Source: Vibrio rhodolitus (GTDB lineage: Bacteria > Pseudomonadota > Gammaproteobacteria > Enterobacterales > Vibrionaceae). From it: a DNA stretch of 64,000 bases. The notes beneath the pieces were generated by a model. The model had not been told where the DNA came from. It worked only from the letters and a program-made list of their open reading frames with translations, and ran no database searches. Every line of letters begins with the position of its first letter. Within the stretch, counting starts at the first letter, position 1. The stretch is from NCBI RefSeq assembly GCF_003350325.1, contig NZ_QLYZ01000013.1:62001-126000 (forward strand), in the 5' to 3' direction. The translations under genes were made by a program, and so were the position numbers. Positions 20,058 to 30,313 of the stretch are shown here, one piece after another.

Positions 20058-20801
20058 ATGTGGGTTGGCGTAATTAGCCTGTTTCCTGAAATGTTCCGCA
20101 GCGTTACTGATTTCGGAGTAACAGGTCAAGCGGTAAAGAAAGGTCTACTGTCTATTGAGACATGGAATCCTCGTGATTTCACTCATGACAAACATCGCAC
20201 TGTCGATGATAGACCCTACGGTGGTGGTCCAGGTATGTTAATGATGGTGCAGCCTTTGCGCGACGCTATCCATACTGCCAAACAAGCCTCACCGGGTAAG
20301 ACGAAAGTGATTTACCTATCGCCTCAAGGTCGCAAGCTCGACCAAAAAGGGGTTGAAGAGCTGGCAACAAACGAGAACTTGCTTCTAATTTGTGGTCGCT
20401 ATGAAGGGGTAGATGAGCGCATCATCCAATCCGAAGTTGACGAAGAATGGTCAATTGGTGATTTTGTGATGACCGGGGGAGAAATCCCAGCCATGACGTT
20501 AATTGACTCAGTTTCAAGGTTTATTCCTGGAGTACTTGGAGACTTTGCGTCAGCAGAAGAAGATTCTTTTGCTAATGGCTTGTTAGATTGCCCTCACTAT
20601 ACGCGCCCTGAAGTGTTGGATGGCAAAGAAGTACCTGCGGTACTGATGTCAGGCAACCATAAGGACATTCGTCGCTGGCGATTACAGCAATCGCTAGGTC
20701 GCACATGGCTAAGAAGACCAGAGCTCCTGGAAAACCTAGCTCTGACTGACGAACAGGAACAATTACTGGCTGAATTCATTAAAGAACATCAGTTTCAGTA
20801 A
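20058..20801 (+). CDS. trmD: tRNA (guanine-37-N1)-methyltransferase TrmD
   Basis: Methylates G37 of tRNAs with a G36pG37, preventing +1 frameshifting. The 247-residue SPOUT enzyme shows [11 protein letters not shown], the substrate loop [12 protein letters not shown], and the knot segments [12 protein letters not shown] and [14 protein letters not shown]. Third gene of the rpsP-rimM-trmD-rplS operon; 42 bp before rplS. Confidence 0.98.
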   Translation: MWVGVISLFPEMFRSVTDFGVTGQAVKKGLLSIETWNPRDFTHDKHRTVDDRPYGGGPGMLMMVQPLRDAIHTAKQASPGKTKVIYLSPQGRKLDQKGVEELATNENLLLICGRYEGVDERIIQSEVDEEWSIGDFVMTGGEIPAMTLIDSVSRFIPGVLGDFASAEEDSFANGLLDCPHYTRPEVLDGKEVPAVLMSGNHKDIRRWRLQQSLGRTWLRRPELLENLALTDEQEQLLAEFIKEHQFQ

Positions 20802-20843
20802 CCTAATTTAATTAGTATCAGTTTATTCTAGGAATTTATTAAA

Positions 20844-21197
20844 ATGAGTAACATCATCAAGGCTCTTGAAGAAGAGCAAATGAAATCAGGCCTACCTAAA
20901 TTTGCACCAGGTGACACTGTTGTAGTTCAAGTTAAGGTAAAAGAAGGTGAACGTGAGCGTCTACAGGCTTTCGAAGGCGTTGTAATCGCAATCCGTAACC
21001 GTGGTCTACACTCAGCATTCACTGTACGTAAGATCTCTAACGGTGAAGGTGTTGAGCGTACGTTCCAAACACACTCTCCTATCGTTGATAGCATTGAAGT
21101 TAAACGCCGCGGTGCAGTACGTCGTGCCAAACTGTACTACCTACGTGAGCGTTCTGGTAAGTCAGCTCGTATCAAAGAGAAACTTGCTAAGAAGTAA
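20844..21197 (+). CDS. rplS: 50S ribosomal protein L19
   Basis: Large-subunit protein bL19 at the subunit interface. The 117-residue product ([20 protein letters not shown], then [23 protein letters not shown]) is full length. Last gene of the operon, followed directly by a strong terminator. Confidence 0.98.
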   Translation: MSNIIKALEEEQMKSGLPKFAPGDTVVVQVKVKEGERERLQAFEGVVIAIRNRGLHSAFTVRKISNGEGVERTFQTHSPIVDSIEVKRRGAVRRAKLYYLRERSGKSARIKEKLAKK

Positions 21198-21224
21198 TGC
21201 TATAACTAGCGTTCTCATAGTATT

Positions 21225-21253
21225 AGCGGAGACCAATTGGTCTCCGCTTTTTT
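21225..21253 (+). terminator. Terminator of rpsP-rimM-trmD-rplS
   Basis: Ten-bp perfect stem (AGCGGAGACC / GGTCTCCGCT) with an AATT loop and a T run. Confidence 0.9.
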
Positions 21254-21254
21254 A

Positions 21255-21562
21255 TTTGCTTTTCTGCAAATAAAAAGAGGGAACGCGCAGCGTTTCACTT
21301 GCTGCGCTTCGAGAATCGGGAATGCTTCGCTTACGGAATGGGGAGCGCTTGGCTAAAGCCGCGCTGCGGGAGGAGAGCTTCTAAAATCTCGTTTCTAAAT
21401 TCTCAAATCTAATCTCTACGTTCTCATTTCTCAGCCATAAAAAAAGCCGATGTATTCACATCAGCTTTCTATAAAATAATCCGTAATCTGTGAGCGAAGC
21501 GTTCCGTAGTTTACGTTCCCGCATCCGTAGTGAAGATCGAAAGCTTCACGTTCCCGCTTCTA
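21255..21562. repeat. Intergenic short-repeat region between rplS and yacG
   Basis: About 300 bp without a gene, built from degenerate short elements: ACGTTCCCGC occurs at 21513-21522 and 21548-21557, TCCGTAGT occurs twice nearby, and related GGGAACG / GCTTCG words appear at 21279 onward in opposite orientation. It looks like decayed dispersed intergenic repeats of the kind seen in vibrios, not coding DNA. The yacG terminator is embedded in it. Confidence 0.4.
21438..21468 (-). terminator. Terminator of yacG operon
   Basis: Read on the minus strand: AAAGCTGATG / CATCGGCTTT stem (one G-U pair) with a 6-nt loop, followed by a TTTTT run. It lies about 95 bp beyond the yacG stop. Confidence 0.8.
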
Positions 21563-21757
21563 TCAGTACTGATCTTCCGACCAACCGTCACTGTCAGACA
21601 TATCCGGTGCGCCAGCAATACTGTTTTCTTCATCTGCCCATTCTCCAAAATCAATCATTTGGCATTTCTTGCTACAGAAAGGGCGGAAAGGGCTTTCTTC
21701 GCCCCAAATAACTTCCGTGCCACATTGCGGGCAGGCTACTTTGGTAATTTTACTCAT
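21563..21757 (-). CDS. yacG: DNA gyrase inhibitor YacG (zinc protein)
   Basis: Small zinc-binding protein that inhibits DNA gyrase by binding GyrB in E. coli. The 64-residue product has the four zinc ligands in CPQCG and CSKKC, the [20 protein letters not shown] core and an acidic C-terminal tail. ATG 21757 ([13 protein letters not shown]) is preferred over an ATG four residues upstream. Conserved neighbour of zapD and coaE. Confidence 0.95.
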   Translation of the reverse strand: MSKITKVACPQCGTEVIWGEESPFRPFCSKKCQMIDFGEWADEENSIAGAPDMSDSDGWSEDQY

Positions 21758-21811
21758 AACAAATGTCATTCAACAGATTAGTTAGTCGCAGTATAGCGGT
21801 AAGTGGCGCGC

Positions 21812-22552
21812 TTAGCAGCAAACCGCTAGCTTGAACTCTACATCACCCGTATATGCTTGACCGGTCTTGAACTCAATAAACTTAATCGCAAAGCGGTTTT
21901 TGTGTCCGGAAATCATTGGGTACACGCTATAGTGCATCGGAATATTGAGGCGCAGAATGTTGGCTTCTTCAGCATCACTTTGGAAGAAGGCATTGTGTGC
22001 AACCAGAGGTTGGAAATGCCCGGTCTCACGGGTTAGGCGCAACCAGAGTTTGAGCGCGTTAGATAGAGAGCTTAATGTCTCCATCCAATTGCGTGCATCT
22101 TGCTGCTTGTTTTCGCTTGGCAAATGTAGCCAGTGGTGTAGAGCAGGAAGGTCAAAACAGCACGAACCGCCCGGCAGGTTGAAGCGCTGACGAATGGCAC
22201 TTAAAAAGCGGTCCTGTTTGAGGCTTTGTCCAAATCTTTCTGCGCTCATTAATTCACTGTGTGCTTGGTCGACTTCGCGGAGGATGCTTTGTAGCATTTC
22301 CTGATCGACGCCTTCGACATTCAGCCAAGTGCGATAGGTAAGACGCTGCTTTTCAATATCCTTCGCCAGCTCACTCTTGAGTTGGATTTGCTCAAAAATT
22401 TCCAGCAGATCAAACAGACCACGGAAGAAGTTTAGGTGTTGCAGATCATCGCTAAATCTCGAAGAGACATCGAGCTGATGTAGCAAAGCCTCTACACGAA
22501 GATAGATTCTGGTTTTCTCATTCAGCGGATGTTCGAAATATTGCGTGGTCAT
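21812..22552 (-). CDS. zapD: Cell division protein ZapD
   Basis: Cytoplasmic FtsZ-associated protein that crosslinks FtsZ filaments and stabilises the Z-ring. The 246-residue product begins with the family sequence [20 protein letters not shown] and contains [16 protein letters not shown] and [18 protein letters not shown]. It is between coaE and yacG on the same strand, the usual cluster downstream of the pil genes. Confidence 0.95.
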   Translation of the reverse strand: MTTQYFEHPLNEKTRIYLRVEALLHQLDVSSRFSDDLQHLNFFRGLFDLLEIFEQIQLKSELAKDIEKQRLTYRTWLNVEGVDQEMLQSILREVDQAHSELMSAERFGQSLKQDRFLSAIRQRFNLPGGSCCFDLPALHHWLHLPSENKQQDARNWMETLSSLSNALKLWLRLTRETGHFQPLVAHNAFFQSDAEEANILRLNIPMHYSVYPMISGHKNRFAIKFIEFKTGQAYTGDVEFKLAVCC

Positions 22553-22585
22553 TAAGCGGCGCCCTGAAAATTTGTAGCTTTATTC

Positions 22586-23194
22586 TCACAGATTTGCCCT
22601 GCACATTTCTAGGTACTTTTTATGTAATTCTGTGATTTGGGGCAAAAGTTGTTGGTTTTGTGAATGGTTTTTAATCACGTCGTTAGCAATTGCCAAACGT
22701 TGTTCGCGACTGGCTTGCGATCGCAGTATCGATTCGGCTTGTTGACGCGAGACGCCATCACGATTCATGGTACGTTCGATTTGCAATTCTTCATCGACGT
22801 CGACCACCAACACGCGGTCTGCCAACTGTTGTAAATTGTTCTCGACCATGAGTGGGATCACCAGTAGAGCATATTCTGAACTAACTTGCGCTAACTGTTG
22901 CTGCATATTGCGACGGATCATCGGATGTAGCAGCCCATCTAGCCATTGCTTCTCCTCTGGTTGGGAGAAAATAATCTCACGCAGCGCAGAGCGATTTAAA
23001 TTACCATCAGCTTGCAAGATGGTTTGCCCATAGCGTGCGGTAATGGCATCTAAGCCTTCACTACCAGGCTCAACCACTTCTCGCGCTACCACATCGGCAT
23101 CGACAATCTCAATCGCAAACTGATCGCGAAAAATATTTGCCACAGTAGTTTTGCCACTGGCAATACCGCCAGTTAATCCAATCACGAGTGCCAT
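22586..23194 (-). CDS. coaE: Dephospho-CoA kinase CoaE
   Basis: Last step of coenzyme A synthesis, phosphorylating the ribose 3'-OH of dephospho-CoA. The 202-residue P-loop kinase has GLTGGIASGKTTVANIF, the VDADVVAREVVEPG segment and the lid-region Arg residues (MNRDGVSRQQAESILRSQ). It begins one base after the pilD stop codon, so it is very likely cotranscribed with the pilus genes. Confidence 0.97.
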   Translation of the reverse strand: MALVIGLTGGIASGKTTVANIFRDQFAIEIVDADVVAREVVEPGSEGLDAITARYGQTILQADGNLNRSALREIIFSQPEEKQWLDGLLHPMIRRNMQQQLAQVSSEYALLVIPLMVENNLQQLADRVLVVDVDEELQIERTMNRDGVSRQQAESILRSQASREQRLAIANDVIKNHSQNQQLLPQITELHKKYLEMCRANL

Positions 23195-23195
23195 A

Positions 23196-24065
23196 TTAGG
23201 CTCCTAACAGAAAACGATAGTAGTGGTTAAGAATGTCGTTGCCCCAAAGCATAGCGACCCAACCAGCGATTGCGAGGTAAGGACCAAATGGGAAAGCCAT
23301 ATCAATGCCTTTTTTCTGCATTCTCAATTGAATAATGCCAAACACCAAACCCACTAAGGATGAGAGTAAAATGACCATTGGGAGATATTGCCAACCAAGC
23401 CAAGCACCAAGTGCGGCCAAGAGTTTAAAATCGCCATAGCCCATGCCTTCTTTACCGGTCAGCAGTTTAAATGCCCAGTAGACACTCCATAAACAGAGGT
23501 ATCCAGCCATTGCGCCGATCACTGCATCTTGTAAGTTAACCGGGCTGATCTCGAACAGTGATAACGCTAAACCTGCCCACATTAGCGGTAACGTGAGTTG
23601 GTCTGGTAGCAGCATTGTATCGAGGTCGATAAAGGTGGCAGCAATCAGAACAAATGTGAAAAACAGCAGCGCCACGGCAAAGTAACTAAAGCTAAATTGC
23701 AATGAAACCAATAAACATAGGCTAGCCGTCAGCAGTTCAATCAATGGGTAGCGTGCACTAATCTTGGTATTACATTGGCGACACTTCCCACCAAGTAATA
23801 ACCAACTTAACAGCGGAATATTGTCGATTGCACGGATTAGTGTGTGACAACTTGGGCAGGTTGAGCGCGGAACACTGAGGTTGTAAGTGCTGCTATCGAT
23901 GTCGAGTTGACACTCGGGGAAGCTGTCATTGCACTCTTTACGCCACTCTCTCTCCATCATGATTGGAAGACGGTGAATGACTACATTAAGAAAACTACCA
24001 ACAATTAAGCCAAAGATGGTGGCTAACAATGGAAACAGCCACGGGTAGTAAAGAAATACAGCCAT
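23196..24065 (-). CDS. pilD: Prepilin leader peptidase / N-methyltransferase PilD
   Basis: Membrane aspartic peptidase that cleaves and N-methylates type IV prepilins, and also type II secretion pseudopilins. The 289-residue product has the cytoplasmic four-Cys zinc motif (CPSC and CRQC, about residues 72-100), the first catalytic Asp in [14 protein letters not shown] and the [17 protein letters not shown] motif with the second. About seven to eight membrane segments. Fourth gene of pilABCD. Confidence 0.97.
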   Translation of the reverse strand: MAVFLYYPWLFPLLATIFGLIVGSFLNVVIHRLPIMMEREWRKECNDSFPECQLDIDSSTYNLSVPRSTCPSCHTLIRAIDNIPLLSWLLLGGKCRQCNTKISARYPLIELLTASLCLLVSLQFSFSYFAVALLFFTFVLIAATFIDLDTMLLPDQLTLPLMWAGLALSLFEISPVNLQDAVIGAMAGYLCLWSVYWAFKLLTGKEGMGYGDFKLLAALGAWLGWQYLPMVILLSSLVGLVFGIIQLRMQKKGIDMAFPFGPYLAIAGWVAMLWGNDILNHYYRFLLGA

Positions 24066-24113
24066 AAAGAACTCGATTTATGCGTCAGATAGAGAGGAAG
24101 TTAAGGCGCTATC

Positions 24114-25349
24114 TTAGCCTATAACATTCATTAAGTTAAAGATGGGTAAATAGATCGCTAAGACTAATCCGCCAACAATTGCGCTAAGTAATACAATTAT
24201 TGCGGGTTCCAGTAACTTACCTAGCTTATCGATTCGATCATCGACTTCAGTTTGATAGTAAACCGCGAGGCGGCTGAGCATTTCGTCTAACCGTCCTGAC
24301 TCTTCACCAATCATCACCAGTTGTAACACCATTTCAGGAAAAAGCGCTGTTTGTCTCATTGCTAGATACAATGGCATTCCAGCACTGGTATCGCGATAGA
24401 TAGCTTGTAATGCGCGCTGGCAATAGGGTGGGTAATGGGCATTGGTGGCATTATTCAAACACTGTAAGAGCGGAATACCAGAACTGAAACTGGTGGCGAG
24501 TGTAGCAGTGAAGCGTACAAAGAAAGTTTCTCTCACCACTATTCCGATTAGCGGCAGGTGAAACATCACAGTGCTTAAAAGAATCCGTAGTCGAGGTGAA
24601 AAGCGGCGTAGCCCAACTACCGCAATGACAGTCGTTAATATGCTGAGCAGCAAGAGAATACCATGCGTTTGGATAAACAATGACAGGGCCAGGACTTGTT
24701 GCGTAAACCAAGGGAGCTCGCTACCAAAGCTTGCAAACATGCTGTCAAATTGGGGAATGACCACTATCAACATTAACGCACTGATCAGCAAAGCCACGAG
24801 CAATACGATGCTAGGATAGATCGCCGCTTTACTCATCTTGCTTTTCAAGCGTTGAGCTTTTTCTTTATGGCTGGCTAAACGGTCAAATGCCTGAGCAATG
24901 TTGCCCGATGCCTCGCCGCTGGCGACAAGGTCGATATACAGTTCATCAAAATGCCCCACCGCAGCGAAAGCCTGCTTTAAAGGTGCGCCTGATTCGATTT
25001 GGTGCGCAAGGTTGGTGAGCAGGGCGCGCATACTGACTTTACTCTGGTTATCTTTAACTAGCATCAGTGCCTGCATAATCGAAATGCCAGTTGCCAACAT
25101 GGTGGCTAATTGGCGCGTCAGCAAGGTGATATCTTGTGTTGATATCTGTTCAAGTGACAAGCGAAGCCTTGAGACTGGCTTACTGTAAACCTTGGTAAGA
25201 TGAATTTTTTGCAAGCGCAACTGGCGTCTGACTTCGCTGTGGTGACTGGCTAATATTTTACCCTGACAGGGTTTTCCTCGATGGTTGATACCGTGCCAGT
25301 AGAAGTACATCAGCGTTGGCGAGTGGTTAGCATTATGCTTCAAAACCAA
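24114..25349 (-). CDS. pilC: Type IV pilus inner-membrane platform protein PilC
   Basis: Platform protein on which the PilB/PilT motors act during assembly of the type IVa (chitin-regulated competence) pilus. The 411-residue product has two GspF/T2SF domains, each followed by membrane helices (KAAIYPSIVLLVALLISALMLI and the C-terminal VVLSAIVGGLVLAIYLPIF type segment), with the family motifs RQLATMLATGISI and MIGEESGRLDEML. The start is uncertain: the longest frame opens with TTG at 25349, overlapping pilB by 17 bp with a GAGCGAG upstream; ATG 25310 is the alternative. Confidence 0.92.
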   Translation of the reverse strand: MVLKHNANHSPTLMYFYWHGINHRGKPCQGKILASHHSEVRRQLRLQKIHLTKVYSKPVSRLRLSLEQISTQDITLLTRQLATMLATGISIMQALMLVKDNQSKVSMRALLTNLAHQIESGAPLKQAFAAVGHFDELYIDLVASGEASGNIAQAFDRLASHKEKAQRLKSKMSKAAIYPSIVLLVALLISALMLIVVIPQFDSMFASFGSELPWFTQQVLALSLFIQTHGILLLLSILTTVIAVVGLRRFSPRLRILLSTVMFHLPLIGIVVRETFFVRFTATLATSFSSGIPLLQCLNNATNAHYPPYCQRALQAIYRDTSAGMPLYLAMRQTALFPEMVLQLVMIGEESGRLDEMLSRLAVYYQTEVDDRIDKLGKLLEPAIIVLLSAIVGGLVLAIYLPIFNLMNVIG

Positions 25350-27021
25350 GCACTCGCTCTAACTCACTGAGACTGGTTTCTCCAGCCAATAACTTTTCCT
25401 TGCCGGACTCGAGCAAAGGAGTGGTTCCATTGTCGATGGCGAGCGCTTGTAACTGCTCGGTATCAAGCTGCGTCTGTTGAGAGATTAATGATTTAAGCGG
25501 CTGGTTTACCTCAATCACTTCAAATAAGCCAATACGCCCTAAGTAGCCTTGATTACAGTGGTCGCATCCAGAACTTGCTTGGTAGACCGGCGCGTCTTCG
25601 CGTAGCGTAAAACGTTGGCGCTGTGTTAACGAAGGGAGCGCGCTTTGTTTGCACAGTGGACATAAGCGGCGAATTAAACGCTGGGCGATAACCAAGCTAA
25701 GCGATGCCGCGAGATTATAGGGTTTGATGCCCATATTTTGTAACCGAACCAAGGTTTCGACCGCTGAGTTGGTATGCAGAGTCGAGAGGACTAAATGTCC
25801 GGTTTGCGCCGCTCTTATCGCGATCTCTGCCGTTTCCAGATCGCGGATTTCGCCTACCATGATGACATCGGGATCTTGGCGCAAAAAAGCACGCAATGCC
25901 TGAGCGAAAGTGAAATCAATTTTCGGCTGTACTTGAACTTGGTTTATGCCGGGAATATTAATTTCAATTGGATCTTCTGCGGTCGCGATATTGATGTGCG
26001 GAGCGTTTATGTACCCAAGCCCTGCGTAGAGAGAGACAGTTTTACCACTGCCCGTTGGTCCTGTGACTAGAATCAATCCTTGCGGCTTTTTTAATGTGTT
26101 TTGATACAGCAAGCTTTGCTGAGAATTGAAGCCCAGTTGTGCGATAGCCAATTGCGTTGCACCACTCTCAAGTAAGCGAACCACCACTTTTTCACCCCAC
26201 AGTGTCGGTAAGGTTGCAACACGCATATCGATAGAGTGACCATTAGTAAGTTTGAGCTTGGCTCGACCATCTTGGGGCAGACGACGTTCGGCGATATCGA
26301 GATTCGCCAATATTTTTACTCGAGTTGATAAGCGCCTTGCTAGTTGAACCGGTGGTGTGTGGGCTTCAAGCAATAAACCATCGCACCGAAAGCGAATGCG
26401 GAAGGTATCTTCATAAGGTTCAAAGTGAATGTCAGAGGCGCCTTTGTTGATCGCATCAAGTAACACCTGATGGATATAACGGCTAATAGGTGCATGCTCT
26501 TGGCTAACTTCTTGAGACTGGCTCAACTCTTCGCTTGAAAGTTGAACCAATTGTTCGAGATCCGCATCCGCAAGCTGTTGATGGTTTTGGTTTATTGCCG
26601 CGTTATTTCGTCCATAGAGAGAGTCCACGGCTTGCTTGATTTCTTCAACTTCACACACCACCAATTGAATATTAAGCCCACTGGCAAAACGAAATTCCCG
26701 TATCAGCTCTTCTTTACTTGGGTCAAAGACGGCTAAGGTCAGCTGTGAGGCGCTTCTCTCTATCGGAATGGCTTGATAGCGCACGATAAGATCTTGCAAG
26801 TTTAGTTGCTGGCAAAGTGCTTGATAAGCGAAGTCATGTAGCGTGACTTTCTTTAGGTAAAATAACTGTGCCAGTAAGTTTGCTAGGTTGTGTGCATCCA
26901 TGATGCGTCGCGAGATCAATTGCTCGACGATGGAGGCATCGCTTAGTTCACTCAGTTCGGCTGCCTGCTTGGCAGATAAGCAGTGTTCTCGCACTAGAAG
27001 ATCGAGTAAACAGACGTTCAT
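25333..27021 (-). CDS. pilB: Type IV pilus extension ATPase PilB
   Basis: Hexameric ATPase driving pilus extension. The 562-residue product has an N-terminal T2SSE_N/MshEN domain, the secretion ATPase core with Walker A GPTGSGKTVS, Asp box, Walker B region MVGEIRDLETAEIA and His box (TGHLVLSTLHTNSA), and the tetracysteine zinc site (CPLC, CDHC). ATG 27021 overlaps the pilA stop as TAATG, which decides the start and couples translation; an in-frame ATG at 27039 inside pilA is the alternative. Confidence 0.96.
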   Translation of the reverse strand: MNVCLLDLLVREHCLSAKQAAELSELSDASIVEQLISRRIMDAHNLANLLAQLFYLKKVTLHDFAYQALCQQLNLQDLIVRYQAIPIERSASQLTLAVFDPSKEELIREFRFASGLNIQLVVCEVEEIKQAVDSLYGRNNAAINQNHQQLADADLEQLVQLSSEELSQSQEVSQEHAPISRYIHQVLLDAINKGASDIHFEPYEDTFRIRFRCDGLLLEAHTPPVQLARRLSTRVKILANLDIAERRLPQDGRAKLKLTNGHSIDMRVATLPTLWGEKVVVRLLESGATQLAIAQLGFNSQQSLLYQNTLKKPQGLILVTGPTGSGKTVSLYAGLGYINAPHINIATAEDPIEINIPGINQVQVQPKIDFTFAQALRAFLRQDPDVIMVGEIRDLETAEIAIRAAQTGHLVLSTLHTNSAVETLVRLQNMGIKPYNLAASLSLVIAQRLIRRLCPLCKQSALPSLTQRQRFTLREDAPVYQASSGCDHCNQGYLGRIGLFEVIEVNQPLKSLISQQTQLDTEQLQALAIDNGTTPLLESGKEKLLAGETSLSELERVLGFEA

Positions 27022-27437
27022 TAGAGATACCGCCCGCATTGGCTGGCATCATCAGTGACTGCCCAACTGATTGCGCCATCGCTTGAGACACTCGGCTGCA
27101 GAGTAAATGAGTTAGTCGTGGTCGTGTCTTGATCGCAATCCACTTCGGGATTTAGCACAATTTTACCACTTTCAACCGTTGAGATACGAGAATGAGCAGC
27201 AGGAACGCCGAGCGATCCGCCATCGCAGTCAGAAAAGCTACCTTGCTCGATATAACAAAGTGCCACTGCCGTTTTGTAGCGACTCGCTTCGGCAAGACTA
27301 GCAATGACGTTCGCTTTGACGGAATAGTCTTGATATATCGGCACGCCAATGGTGGTTAACACGGCGATGATCGCAACAACGACCATTAGCTCAATCAGAG
27401 AAAAGCCGGATGAGAAGCCACTTGATGGAGTATGCAT
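27021..27437 (-). CDS. pilA: Type IVa major pilin PilA
   Basis: Major subunit of the chitin-regulated type IVa pilus used for DNA uptake and surface attachment. The 138-residue prepilin has a short 11-residue leader (MHTPSSGFSSG) cut by PilD before Phe, then the hydrophobic N-terminal helix FSLIELMVVVAIIAVLTTIG with the conserved Glu5. The C-terminal part has Cys pairs that can form the D-region disulfide loop. ATG 27437 is chosen; a TTG four codons upstream is unlikely. First gene of pilABCD. Pilin surface sequence is expected to be strain-variable. Confidence 0.95.
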   Translation of the reverse strand: MHTPSSGFSSGFSLIELMVVVAIIAVLTTIGVPIYQDYSVKANVIASLAEASRYKTAVALCYIEQGSFSDCDGGSLGVPAAHSRISTVESGKIVLNPEVDCDQDTTTTNSFTLQPSVSSDGAISWAVTDDASQCGRYL

Positions 27438-27599
27438 AACAATCGCCAATCGCTGTTTGGGTAAAGCTCATTAGCATAATGGGCAGTGGCTAGAGTAGGG
27501 CGGTAAAGGTGATGGTTTTCGAGCTTGCTGTCATCAATAACAACTTTGCTTGCATCTTGAATGTGCAGATTGTTTGAGCTTTCTCGGCAGTTATCATAC

Positions 27600-27634
27600 T
27601 CAATAAAAAGAGCTGCGGTGTAGGCAGCTCTTTT
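27600..27634 (-). terminator. Terminator of mutS
   Basis: Eleven-bp perfect stem (AAAAGAGCTGC / GCAGCTCTTTT) with a 7-nt loop, followed on the minus strand by TTATTG. It separates mutS from the downstream pilA operon. Confidence 0.85.
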
Positions 27635-27661
27635 AAGTTTTCACTCACTTGTCTCAGATGA

Positions 27662-30229
27662 CTAGAGTAGTTTTTTCAAACGGTATAACTCTTCCAATGC
27701 TTGGCGCGGCGTGAGCTCATCAGGATCAATATTGGCTAATGCTTCTTCAACTTCACTTGGCTCAGGGATCAAGCTTAGTTGATTAGCGATATCAACGGCT
27801 GTGCTGCGCGGTGCGTTACTTTCTGTGGCTAGGCTAAGCTGCTCAAGCTGAGTCAGTTTTGCTCGTGCTTGCTTGATCACGGTTTTTGGTACACCGGCAA
27901 GACCGGCTACCGCAAGACCATAAGATTTACTCGCTGCGCCCTCTTGCACTGCGTGCATAAAGGCAATGCTGTCACCATGCTCTACTGCGTCTAAGTGCAC
28001 GTTCGCTAGATGATCAATTTGGCTAGGCAGTTCGGTTAGCTCAAAGTAGTGAGTGGCGAATAGCGTTAATGCGCCAATCTGTTTTGCTAACCATTCGGCA
28101 CTTGCCCAAGCCAGCGACAGACCATCATAGGTGCTGGTACCGCGACCAATCTCATCCATCAGCACTAGGCTGCGCTCGGTGGCGTTGTGCAGAATATTGG
28201 CAGTTTCTGTCATCTCAACCATAAAGGTTGAGCGACCAGAAGCTAAATCGTCCGATGCGCCGATACGAGTAAAGATGCGATCGATAGAGCCGATATGCGC
28301 CGCCTCTGCCGGAACATAAGAACCAATGTGTGCCATTAGGGCAATCAACGCGGTTTGACGCATGTAGGTCGATTTACCGCCCATGTTCGGACCGGTGATA
28401 ATCAACATTTTACGCTGCGCATTGAGCTCAATTGGGTTAGCAATAAAAGGCTCATCCATGACTTGCTCAACCACAGGGTGGCGACCAGCTTGAATCGAAA
28501 TACCTGGCTCTTGGCTTAGGGTTGGGCGACAGTAATCTAGGCTATCGGCACGCTCGGCTAAGTTTTGCAACACGTCTAACTGCGATACTGCGGAGGCAAG
28601 ATTTTGCATCTGCTCTAGATGCGGTAACAACAAATCGAACAGTTCTTCCCACAGTTTCTTCTCGACTGAAAGCGCTTTAGATTTTGAGTTAAGCACTTTG
28701 TCTTCGTGTTCTTTTAGCTCAGGAATAATGTAGCGCTCGGCATTTTTTAATGTTTGACGACGGACATAGTGCGCTGGCACTAAGTGGCTTTGTCCGCGGC
28801 TCACTTGAATAAAGAAGCCATGCACGGCGTTATAACCGACTTTAAGGGTGTCGATATCGTGGCGCTCGCGCTCTTCACGCTCCAGTTTTTCTAAATACTC
28901 AGTGGCGCCATCGGCAAGGTTACGCCATTCATCAAGCTCAGCGTTGTAGCCAGAAGCAATCACACCACCTTCACGAATAACTACTGGCGGGTTTTCTTTG
29001 ATCGCGCGCTCAAGGAGATCGCACACATACTCAATTGGTGCGGCGTATTGTGCTAACTTAGCGAGGTAAGGGTGGTTAAGCGATGATAATACATCCGCCA
29101 GTTCAGGCAGTTGCTGCATCGCATGGCGCAGACGTGCCAAATCTCGCGGGCGTGCTGAACGCAGTGCTAAGCGCGCCAAAATACGTTCGATATCACCAAT
29201 CTGTTTCAGAACAGGCTGTAAGTCGCAGAACACGCTTTGCTCTTTAATATCGGTAATCGCATCTAGGCGTTGGTTTAGCGTATCAATACAGCGCATTGGT
29301 TGATGCAACCAGCGTTTGAGCATTCGGCTACCCATAGGCGTTGCCGTTTTATCTAACACGTCCGCTAGGGTGTTATCCAAGCCGCCAGCAAGGTTTTGGG
29401 TAATTTCTAGGTTGCGACGAGTCGCTGCATCCAAAATCACCGAGTGATCTTGGCGATCAAACGTCAGTGAGCGGATATGCGGTAGCGCGGTACGTTGAGT
29501 ATCTTTGACATATTGAATCAAGCAGCCCGCTGCACATAGCCCGAGTTTGGCATGTTCGACACCAAAACCAACTAGGTCACGGGTGCCAAATTGCTGATTG
29601 AGTTGTTGCTTAGCGGTGTCAATTTCGAACTCCCATACCGGGCGACGACGATTGCCGCTGCGCGAAGACATCAGATGCACTGGCTCGAAATCTTCTGGAA
29701 ATAGCAGTTCGCGCGGTGAAGTGCGTTGCAGCTCAGCTGCCATCGCTTCTTCGCTTTCTGGTTCAGTCAGTTGGAAACGACCGGACGTAATATCTAATGT
29801 GGCGTAGCCGAACTTACCATTGTGGTGGTAAATCGCCGCAATCAGGTTATCAACGCGTTCAGACAGCAGTGCTTCGTCGGTCACCGTACCTGGCGTTACA
29901 ATACGCACTACTTTACGTTCAACCGGACCTTTGCTGGTGGCAGGGTCACCAATTTGCTCACAGATCGCGACCGATTCACCCAGTTGAACTAGCTTGGCTA
30001 AGTAGCCTTCTACCGCGTGGTAAGGCACACCCGCCATCGGGATTGGTTCGCCAGCTGATGAGCCGCGTTTCGTTAATGAGATATCGAGCAGTTGTGAAGC
30101 GCGTTTCGCGTCATCATAAAAAAGTTCATAGAAGTCACCCATACGATAAAACAGCAAGATATCAGGGTTTTCAGCTTTTAACTTTAGATACTGCTGCATC
30201 ATTGGAGTGTGTTTTTGTTCGGCTTTCAC
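27662..30229 (-). CDS. mutS: DNA mismatch repair protein MutS
   Basis: Recognises mismatches and small loops and starts methyl-directed repair with MutL. The 855-residue product has the N-terminal mismatch-binding Phe-X-Glu motif in [12 protein letters not shown], connector and lever/clamp domains, and the C-terminal ABC-type ATPase ([15 protein letters not shown]alker [17 protein letters not shown]alker [13 protein letters not shown]) plus a short tetramerisation tail. Full length. Divergent from pncC-recA, a conserved order. Confidence 0.98.
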   Translation of the reverse strand: MKAEQKHTPMMQQYLKLKAENPDILLFYRMGDFYELFYDDAKRASQLLDISLTKRGSSAGEPIPMAGVPYHAVEGYLAKLVQLGESVAICEQIGDPATSKGPVERKVVRIVTPGTVTDEALLSERVDNLIAAIYHHNGKFGYATLDITSGRFQLTEPESEEAMAAELQRTSPRELLFPEDFEPVHLMSSRSGNRRRPVWEFEIDTAKQQLNQQFGTRDLVGFGVEHAKLGLCAAGCLIQYVKDTQRTALPHIRSLTFDRQDHSVILDAATRRNLEITQNLAGGLDNTLADVLDKTATPMGSRMLKRWLHQPMRCIDTLNQRLDAITDIKEQSVFCDLQPVLKQIGDIERILARLALRSARPRDLARLRHAMQQLPELADVLSSLNHPYLAKLAQYAAPIEYVCDLLERAIKENPPVVIREGGVIASGYNAELDEWRNLADGATEYLEKLEREERERHDIDTLKVGYNAVHGFFIQVSRGQSHLVPAHYVRRQTLKNAERYIIPELKEHEDKVLNSKSKALSVEKKLWEELFDLLLPHLEQMQNLASAVSQLDVLQNLAERADSLDYCRPTLSQEPGISIQAGRHPVVEQVMDEPFIANPIELNAQRKMLIITGPNMGGKSTYMRQTALIALMAHIGSYVPAEAAHIGSIDRIFTRIGASDDLASGRSTFMVEMTETANILHNATERSLVLMDEIGRGTSTYDGLSLAWASAEWLAKQIGALTLFATHYFELTELPSQIDHLANVHLDAVEHGDSIAFMHAVQEGAASKSYGLAVAGLAGVPKTVIKQARAKLTQLEQLSLATESNAPRSTAVDIANQLSLIPEPSEVEEALANIDPDELTPRQALEELYRLKKLL

Positions 30230-30313
30230 GGCTAACTTCTTTCGTTTATGACAATTGCGGCTTAGGATACGTGAATCGATAACGGGCGAAAAGTCACATT
30301 GAGGTTTTTGAAC

